Below are positions 59,044 to 64,000 of a DNA stretch of 64,000 nt, in pieces. The notes beneath the pieces are model-generated. The model worked only from the letters and a program-made list of their open reading frames with translations, ran no database searches and was not told the origin of the DNA. Made by a program: the position numbers and the translations under genes. The DNA is from Streptomyces sp. NBC_01446 (GTDB lineage Bacteria > Actinomycetota > Actinomycetes > Streptomycetales > Streptomycetaceae): contig NZ_JAPEPO010000001.1 in NCBI RefSeq assembly GCF_026340095.1, positions 8,180,470-8,244,469 of the forward strand, written 5' to 3'. Every line of letters begins with the position of its first letter. Position 1 is the first letter of the stretch.

Positions 59044-59679
59044 ATGGCCTCCCAGGCCATCGACCCCTCCACGACCTCTCGCCGGGGATGCTTTGCCCGG
59101 TTTTACCGCCGCCGGCTTGAGGAGTCGGGGCGCAAGGGCGCCGCGGACCCGGCACAGGGGAAGGGTCCGTCTGTGGAGGGCGCAGCCACATCGTGGATCG
59201 CCCGGAACCTGGCTCTGTGGTCGCGCACCCTGGAGCCCCTGCGGCCGCTTGACAGGCCCCGCGCCCGCGCAACGGCCTGGGATGCCTCATGGCCTATACC
59301 GCGGGAACTGACCTCGGTCCGCCAGGCCCGGCGCCTGGTGACCGCCCAACTGGGCGACTGGAATCTGGAGGGCCTCGCAGACACCGCCGAGCTCTTGGTC
59401 AGTGAACTGGTCACCAACGCCCTGCGTCACACGCGCGGCCCTCTGCGGCTCAACTTGCAGGTGCGCGACTCCCGGCTGCGGTGCGAGGTCGAGGACACTG
59501 ACCCCGCCGGCCCCGTACGCCGCGTCGTCGACACCGACGCAGAAGGCGGACGCGGCACGGAACTCCTCGATCTGCTCGCGGATGCCTGGGGCAGCACCTG
59601 TACGGCCACCGGCAAGACCACGTGGTGCGAAATGCTGACGCAGACGCCTTCATCAAATGGATCGTCTGCCTCCGACTGA
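59044..59679 (+). CDS. RsbW-like ATP-binding protein (HATPase, anti-sigma/regulatory kinase)
   Basis: 211 aa from ATG 59044, with AAGGGACTGATC upstream; ATG 58966 is possible. After a ~70-residue basic and disordered N-terminus come WPIPRELTSVRQARRLVTAQLGDW and the N-box ETAELLVSELVTNALRHTRG (as DTAELLVSELVTNALRHT here), then LRCEVEDTDPAGPVRR and the glycine-rich ATP lid DAEGGRGTELLDLLADAWG. This is the small histidine-kinase-like ATPase family abundant in Streptomyces, which binds sigma or anti-anti-sigma factors. Its divergent TetR neighbour and the paired palindromes suggest inducible expression. Confidence 0.82.
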   Translation: MASQAIDPSTTSRRGCFARFYRRRLEESGRKGAADPAQGKGPSVEGAATSWIARNLALWSRTLEPLRPLDRPRARATAWDASWPIPRELTSVRQARRLVTAQLGDWNLEGLADTAELLVSELVTNALRHTRGPLRLNLQVRDSRLRCEVEDTDPAGPVRRVVDTDAEGGRGTELLDLLADAWGSTCTATGKTTWCEMLTQTPSSNGSSASD

Positions 59680-59703
59680 GCTGGTCCCGGTAGGTCCGGA
59701 CAC

Positions 59704-59737
59704 TCTCGGCGACGCCTGAATTCAGGCGTCGCCGAGA
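59704..59737. terminator. 34-bp perfect palindrome after the ATPase gene
   Basis: TCTCGGCGACGCCTGAA followed immediately by its exact complement, with no loop. It is 24 bp after the stop of the ATPase gene and can form a very stable hairpin; probably a bidirectional terminator. Confidence 0.6.
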
Positions 59738-59773
59738 ATCAACAGACTGATCCACAAGGACGTACCGCCGCAT

Positions 59774-60058
59774 GTCAGGGCCCGGCCGTGCAGCCCGGCC
59801 TCCCGCCGGATTGGTTGCTTCCTCTGCCCCAAACACGCCGACGACCTTCCCGGCTGGCCGGGCTCCCTGGTCGACACCGAGGATCCGCTCACGCTGTCCT
59901 GCGGCACCGTGCTCGACTTCCGCTCCGTGGACCAGGCGCACCGCGTCCTGGGCGACCAGCAGCAGAAGGCCGGCGGCGAGAGCCAGCCGCTGGGCAGCCC
60001 CACCGGGATGCTCGGCATGGCAACCGAGTACGCGAAAGGCGGCAATCTCTACCTCTGA
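59774..60058 (+). pseudogene. Gene fragment ending at the IS605 copy 2 boundary
   Basis: The plus frame CFLCPKHADDLPGWPGSLVD, TLSCGTVLDFRSVDQAHRVL and MLGMATEYAKGGNLYL ends at TGA 60056-60058, within the pentamer next to the element's left end. It is clearly coding in style, with a CxxC at the start, but there is no in-frame start: the ATG with AAGGA before it (59772) is in a different frame. So the 5' end is frameshifted or missing. Family not recognised. Confidence 0.4.
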
Positions 60059-60151
60059 TCTTGGCCAGTGCACCGCCCTTCAGGGCGGGGGTGAAGGCCA
60101 TCTCAGAACTGCTCTGATCCGCACTGTTCGCACGGGTCGACAGTATTGTCC

Positions 60152-60588
60152 TCAGGCCACAGGGCGCTGCTGGTTCTCGATGTACTGCTTGACGGCGGTC
60201 GGTGGTGCTCCGTGGCAGGACCCGGCGTAGTAGGAGCCGGACCAGAAGTGTCCGCCCCGCAGGTGACGGCGGACGTGCGTGCTGTACTCCTGGCGGAGCC
60301 TGCGGGAGGAGACGCCCTTGAGGGAGTTGACCAGCTTGGAGAGCTGGACTTTCGGCGGGTAGTGCACGAGCAGGTGTACATGGTCCTGCTCGCCGTTGAA
60401 CTGGTTGAGTTCGGCCTCGAAGTCCCCGCAGACCTCGCGCATGATCTCCTCGGTGCGCGTCAGCATGGCATCGGTGAATGCGTTGCGCGTACTTGGTGAC
60501 AAAAAACCAAGTGGACGTGCAGGTGGTGAACAACGTGGCGCCCGATGCGCACATCAGGATGAGGGTTCAGATTCCATCGTGGTGACAT
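60152..60588 (-). pseudogene. tnpA: IS605 tnpA, two indels
   Basis: The N-terminal piece (MSPRWNLNPHPDVRIGRHVVHHLHVHLVF) is followed by VTKY in a second frame and by NAFTDAMLTRTEEIMREVCG to the end in a third. Relative to copy 1 there is one extra base in a run of six T (coding strand, about 60500-60510) and a two-base loss about 15 bp further on. The HUH motif (DHVHLLVHY) and the Tyr (VKQYIENQ) are intact in the downstream piece, but the N-terminal strand is disconnected. Confidence 0.85.
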
Positions 60589-60614
60589 GAGCCAACCGTC
60601 GTAGAGTGATCGTG

Positions 60615-61934
60615 ATGAGCGAACTTGTCTGGGAGAAGCGGCAGTTCGGGCACCGTGCCCGGCTGGCGCTGACGCCTGCACAGGCCCGGCTCATGGACGA
60701 CCAGGCGCACGCCGCACGAGCGATGTGGAATCAGCTCCACGACCTGTGGCAGATGACGCCGAGGTGTCAGCGCTCCCTGACGCGCTTGGATCAGACCGTG
60801 CGGCAGGCGCGCAAGGAGATCGACTGGTATGGGGTGCTGCCCGCGCAGGCCGCGCAGGCAGTCTTGAAGACGTACGTCCAGGCGTGGCGGAACTGCTGGG
60901 ACCGGCGGGCGGACGAGCCGAACTTCAAGGCCCGTGTGCGTACCGTCATGTCCGTCGACATCCCGCAGGGCCGCGATCTCCAGATCAAGCGGGTGCACCG
61001 CCGATGGGGCATGGTCAACATCCCCAAGGTCGGACGTGTCCGCTTTCGCTGGACCAAGGATCTCCCTGTCGGCAAGCTCGCCGACAGGGAGAATCGGATC
61101 ACCGGGGCACGGTTGGTCAAAGACGGACTCGGATGGCATATCGCCTTCCGCGTCCAGACTCTGGAATCAAAGCCTGAGCCGCACACTGGCCCTGAGATCG
61201 GCATCGACGCCGGGGTCAATCTTCCCCTTGCCCTGTCCGATGGCAACCATCAGGATCACGGACGAGGCGCCCGGCTCCCGGATGGCACCGCCGACCGGGA
61301 CAAGTGGCTGAACCCGGATGAAAAGGCCAAGCTGCTCCGCCTGGAACAACGGGCCGCGCACCGCAAGTCCTTCCGCAAGCCGAAGGAGCGCAGCTCCCAC
61401 CGGCTGAACCGCACCTACGACCAGATCAAGCAGCTCCGCGCAAGAGCCACGCGCCGCGCTGTTGACTGGCAGCACCAGACCACCACGAACCTCGCCCGCA
61501 CCTACGGCACGGTCGTGGTCGAACAACTCACCATCACGAACATGGTCAAGTCCGCCAAGGGCACCATCGAGGCACCCGGCAAGAACGTCGCGCAGAAGTC
61601 CGGCCTGAACCGCTCCATCAGCCAGGAGGCATGGGGCCGCACGGTGACCATGCTGACGTACAAGACCGCCCGCCACGGCGGCACCCTCGTCAAAGTCCCC
61701 GCCCCGAACACTTCCCTGCGCTGCTCCGCATGCGGCTTCCTCACGCCCGGCAGCCGGGAAGGCCAAGCCACGTTCGTGTGCAAGAACCCAGACTGTGGCT
61801 GGTCCGGCAACGCCGACTGGAACGCGGCCCGCAACATCTTGCACCTGTACCGGATCGGCCTCGTGGCGATCCCGGCTGCCGGGAGGGCGGTCGTCAGGCG
61901 CACCCGTAGCGCCAAGCCCGCCACCGCAAGGTAG
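60615..61934 (+). CDS. tnpB: TnpB RNA-guided RuvC-like nuclease (IS605 copy 2)
   Basis: 439 aa, same length as copy 1 with no frameshift in 1320 bp although its tnpA partner has decayed. Catalytic residues D198 (GIDAGVN), E303 (VVVEQLTITNM) and D401 (NADWNAARN) and the CSACG/CKNPDCGW zinc ribbon are conserved. Differences from copy 1 are scattered and mostly conservative (for example ARVRTVMSVDIPQGRD against ARFRTALSVDIPQGRD). ATG 60615 corresponds to ATG 2840; GTG 60606 is an alternative. Confidence 0.92.
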   Translation: MSELVWEKRQFGHRARLALTPAQARLMDDQAHAARAMWNQLHDLWQMTPRCQRSLTRLDQTVRQARKEIDWYGVLPAQAAQAVLKTYVQAWRNCWDRRADEPNFKARVRTVMSVDIPQGRDLQIKRVHRRWGMVNIPKVGRVRFRWTKDLPVGKLADRENRITGARLVKDGLGWHIAFRVQTLESKPEPHTGPEIGIDAGVNLPLALSDGNHQDHGRGARLPDGTADRDKWLNPDEKAKLLRLEQRAAHRKSFRKPKERSSHRLNRTYDQIKQLRARATRRAVDWQHQTTTNLARTYGTVVVEQLTITNMVKSAKGTIEAPGKNVAQKSGLNRSISQEAWGRTVTMLTYKTARHGGTLVKVPAPNTSLRCSACGFLTPGSREGQATFVCKNPDCGWSGNADWNAARNILHLYRIGLVAIPAAGRAVVRRTRSAKPATAR

Positions 61935-61981
61935 GCGGGAATCTCCTTCCCGAGCTCGCGAAGGAAGGAGAGCACTTCAAG
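61845..61981 (+). ncRNA. Inferred TnpB guide RNA scaffold, copy 2
   Basis: By position equivalent to the scaffold of copy 1. The guide would start with CCGAAGGCAATGCGATTT at 61982, unrelated to the copy 1 guide. The right-end hairpin GGGAATCTCCTTCCCGAGC is slightly better paired than in copy 1. The 5' limit is a guess. Confidence 0.4.
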
Positions 61982-62166
61982 CCGAAGGCAATGCGATTTC
62001 CATTTCCGTCGGCGTGACCGCCGAGGCCCACGGCAGATTCTGTGGGACAAGTTTCCGTTGTCGTTGTCCCGGGACAGGTAGGCGAGCGTCGTGGCTCAAG
62101 ACCATGGCTGGTCCGAGGTGCCGCACCCGTTGATCACGCCGGGCCCGGATTTTCACCGGCACGACG

Positions 62167-62625
62167 TCAGACCCGCTCCAGCCCGGACGTCAGGCGCCCC
62201 AGTACGGGAAGCGCCTCGTGCAGCGTCGCGCGGTCGGCCGGGGACAGATCCGCGATTCCGCGGGCGAGGGCAGTCGCGCTGGCGCGATCGTAGCGGGCGA
62301 GGAGGTCGTGGGCGGCGCCCGTGGCGACGAGGAGAACCGTACGGGCGTCGTCGGGGTGCGCGGTGCGGTCCACCAGTCCGGCCGCGCGCATCGTCTTCAC
62401 CAGGTTGCTGACCGTCGAGGGCGCGACGCGCAGCCGTGTCGCAGCCTCGCCCGCGGCCAGCGCCCCGTCCGTCAGCACGCGGAGCAGCTCGATCTGCGCC
62501 TCGGGCAGGTCGGGCAGATCCTCGGCGCTGCGGGTGGTGCGCAGCACCGCCCGGCGCAGCGGTCCGAGCAGACGGCTGAGCTCCGCGGCGGCGGTGTCGG
62601 CCAGGTCTGCGTCACGGCTGTTCAT
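62167..62625 (-). CDS. MarR-family regulator of phenolic acid decarboxylase
   Basis: 152 aa from ATG 62625 (GTG 62643 possible). Winged helix: LPDLPEAQIELLRVLTDGALAAGEAATRLRVAPSTVSNLVKTMRAAGLVDRTAHPDDARTVLLVATGAA (about residues 42-110), with the MarR wing DPDDAR-like turn. It is divergent from padC with 129 bp between the starts and a TTTTG/CAAAA repeat in the gap. MarR or PadR repressors sensing hydroxycinnamates are the usual control for such enzymes. Confidence 0.87.
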   Translation of the reverse strand: MNSRDADLADTAAAELSRLLGPLRRAVLRTTRSAEDLPDLPEAQIELLRVLTDGALAAGEAATRLRVAPSTVSNLVKTMRAAGLVDRTAHPDDARTVLLVATGAAHDLLARYDRASATALARGIADLSPADRATLHEALPVLGRLTSGLERV

Positions 62626-62656
62626 GGGGTCATTGTGCCGCACCGTGGCATTTTAG

Positions 62657-62677
62657 TTTTGAGACAAAAAGATTTTG
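62657..62677. promoter_or_regulatory. Overlapping inverted repeats TTTTG-AGA-CAAAA-AGA-TTTTG
   Basis: Three alternating half-sites with constant 3-bp spacers form two overlapping palindromes in a strikingly AT-rich island (62650-62690) between the divergent marR and padC genes. Probable operator with two registers. Confidence 0.62.
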
Positions 62678-62754
62678 TGGCAAACTTGAATGTCGGCGCC
62701 GAGAGGCCGAGAACACGACCGGACGCCGTACACACGAGAAAGAAGCACGGCAGC

Positions 62755-63288
62755 ATGACCACCGCTTACCCCACGACCGTCGAGAACCCCGTCCCGATGC
62801 AGGACCTCTCCGGAATCGTCGGCCACCGCTTCATCTACACGTACGCCAACGGCTGGCAGTACGAGATGTACGTGAAGAACGCGACGACCATCGACTACCG
62901 CATCCACACCGGGCACGTCGGCGGACGCTGGGTGAAGGAGCAGAAGATCGATCTGGTGATGCTCACCCAGGGCGTCTACAAGGTCTCGTGGACCGAGCCG
63001 ACCGGCACGTCCGTCAGCGTCAACGTCATCCCGGCCGAGCGGGTCCTGCACGGTGTGATCTTCTTCCCGAACTGGATCAAGGACCACGGCGAGCGCACCG
63101 TCCTCTTCCAGAACGACCACCTCGACGAGATGCGCAAGTACCGCGACGAGGGGCCCGCATACCCGATCTACGAGGTGCCGGAGTTCGCCCGGATCACGCT
63201 CTTCGAGTACGTCGGCGAAGACGACGAGGAAGTTGTCTCCGTCGCCCCCGGCGACCTCCCGAAGGGCTGGTCGGACCGCACCAACTGA
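62755..63288 (+). CDS. padC: Phenolic acid decarboxylase
   Basis: 177-aa non-oxidative decarboxylase that turns p-coumaric, ferulic and caffeic acids into vinylphenols, a cofactor-free enzyme. Family signatures are clear: GHRFIYTYANGWQYEMYVKN with the two substrate-orienting tyrosines, TIDYRIHTGHVGGRWVKEQ with the catalytic Arg, and VSWTEPTGTSVSVNVIPAERVLHGVIFFPNWI with the catalytic Glu. The length is normal for the family (160-180 aa). ATG 62755 follows GAAAGAAG. It is monocistronic: the next gene is a broken MFS transporter preceded by a terminator. Confidence 0.93.
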   Translation: MTTAYPTTVENPVPMQDLSGIVGHRFIYTYANGWQYEMYVKNATTIDYRIHTGHVGGRWVKEQKIDLVMLTQGVYKVSWTEPTGTSVSVNVIPAERVLHGVIFFPNWIKDHGERTVLFQNDHLDEMRKYRDEGPAYPIYEVPEFARITLFEYVGEDDEEVVSVAPGDLPKGWSDRTN

Positions 63289-63433
63289 GACGCGGACGAA
63301 GTCCGCGAAGCTGCGGGTGGCCTTGAGAGTGGTGCTCCCTCACAGTCGGCCACCGAAGCCCGCACCGCTCGCGGGGCCGGGCCCACCACCCCGAAGTCCG
63401 CGACGACGCAGGCACGGCCTGCGACTATGACCG

Positions 63434-63472
63434 CGTCGGCCCGCTGGATTCCCCCGTTCCAGCGGGCCGACG
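63434..63472. terminator. Strong stem-loop between padC and the MFS remnant
   Basis: Perfect 15-bp arms CGTCGGCCCGCTGGA / TCCAGCGGGCCGACG around a 9-nt loop. It lies 146 bp after the padC stop. Confidence 0.65.
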
Positions 63473-63504
63473 CACGCCAGGGCGCAGGGGCATCGGGCCC
63501 TTTG

Positions 63505-64000
63505 GGCCGTCGGTGTGTACGCCGGCCTGTTCTGGGTGTGGGTCGCCCAACGCTGGTCCCGCAAGGGCGTCCTCGTCCTGGTCACCGGATTCTGGGGAGT
63601 GTGGGGCATAGCCGCCGGCTTCGCCCAGAACTTCACTCAGCTCCTCATCCTGATCACCATCCTTGCCGCCGGATACGCCGCCTCCGGACCTCTCACCACG
63701 GAAACCCTGGGCGACCTCTTCGACAACGAGTCCCGGGGCCGCGCCGTCGGTCAGCCCCTTGGAGGCCGTCGCCATCGCCGCGTTCAGCCTCGGGGCCGGC
63801 CTGCTCGGCGACGCCTTCGGGCTGCGCTCGGTGTTCCTGTGGGTGCTCGTCGTCCTCGTGCTCGTCGACGGCATCTTCCTCACGCTCCTCTACCGCACCT
63901 ACGCCACTGATGTGGCCCTCGTCCAGAACACCCTGGAGGACCGGCGAAGGACGGCTCTCGCCGAATTGCCCGGGAAGAGCGCAAGGACCGGCACGCAACC
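63505..64000 (+). pseudogene. MFS transporter fragment, frameshifted, runs off the window
   Basis: The plus frame YAGLFWVWVAQRWSRKGVLVLVTGFWGVWGIAAGFAQNF with ETLGDLFDNESRGRAVG is the helix 2-4 region of an MFS permease; helix 1 and the start are missing. After about 63755 the protein continues in another frame (VAIAAFSLGAGLLGDAFGLRSVFLWVLVVLVLVDGIFLTLLYRTY, then a charged loop to the end). It has lost both its start and its frame, so it is dead unless a sequencing error is involved. Confidence 0.7.

Larger units (their letters stand above)
60060..61981 (+). mobile_element. IS200/IS605-type insertion sequence, copy 2
   Basis: Same organisation and about 90% the same sequence as copy 1. It starts with CTTGGCCAGTG behind a CTGAT pentamer (copy 1 has TTGAT) and ends at CACTTCAAG (61981). 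The left-end hairpin is CCGCCCT-TCA-GGGCGG here: different bases, same pairing. The tnpA is broken, so movement would require a helper such as copy 1. Confidence 0.82.

Noticed and set aside
59788..60117. Plus-strand frame running from the fragment before IS605 copy 2 into the element
   Set aside because: Arg/Pro-rich; the neighbouring frame with CxxC and a natural C-terminus is the better reading.

Overview
The window is high-GC actinobacterial DNA. GTG starts, Tat signals of the SRRRLLQAGG type, lipoprotein sugar binders without a linked ATPase, SpoIIE/RsbW-like phosphatase and kinase genes, and IS families common in actinomycetes all point to Streptomyces, probably a variable (arm-like) part of the linear chromosome. 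Intact catabolic and defence operons alternate with stretches of broken genes and insertion sequences.

Layout. 1-2.3 kb: the 5' two-thirds of a HelD/HelR RNA-polymerase-protecting ATPase on the minus strand, with a 19-23 bp inverted repeat upstream that looks like the rifamycin-associated element (RAE). 2.3-4.2 kb: complete IS605-type element (tnpA+tnpB); a second copy with a dead tnpA lies at 60.1-62.0 kb. 4.3-7.5 kb: gene graveyard (amidohydrolase, MFS, RpiR fused to a membrane protein, integrase, PucR tail). 7.8-17.2 kb: a carbohydrate locus with a secreted polysaccharide lyase, Tat-exported beta-propeller protein, DeoR/LacI hybrid regulator, sugar ABC importer (binding protein and two permeases), D-2-hydroxyacid dehydrogenase and ThuA-like protein. 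17.3-19.3 kb: MarR regulator divergent from a QueD-type monocupin and an alpha/beta hydrolase lacking its nucleophile serine. 19.3-26.5 kb: IS5 remnants, IS1380, a dead ATP-dependent DNA ligase, a GAF-SpoIIE phosphatase, IS630, an orphan tnpB and a dead IS3 fragment. 26.5-29.7 kb: two membrane proteins, a small zinc-ribbon protein and the 3' end of a tRNA-Arg (an att scar). 30-36.3 kb: divergent GH78 alpha-L-rhamnosidase and Tat-exported GH2 beta-galactosidase.

38.35-46.8 kb holds a complete four-gene, overlapping operon whose products match the type III Wadjet (JetABCD; DUF2397-DUF2398-SMC-DUF2399) anti-plasmid SMC system. It is flanked by direct repeats of about 280 bp, each carrying a 71-aa small gene. 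48.3-51.6 kb is another graveyard (glycosyltransferase tail, integrase tail, frameshifted GNAT, terminal NRPS module, IS4 tail). 51.8-56.6 kb has an HTH regulator and a 1244-aa S8 peptidase. 56.9-58.2 kb is an IS701-like transposase. 58.2-59.7 kb has a TetR regulator divergent from an RsbW-like ATPase with two palindromic operators between them. 62.2-64.0 kb has a MarR regulator divergent from phenolic acid decarboxylase, then a broken MFS transporter running off the end.

Taken together, rhamnosidase, beta-galactosidase, flavonol dioxygenase-like cupin and phenolic acid decarboxylase suggest use or detoxification of plant glycosides and phenolics. HelR and Wadjet are self-protection (antibiotic) and anti-plasmid functions. 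All functional calls come from reading the translations; no database search was run.
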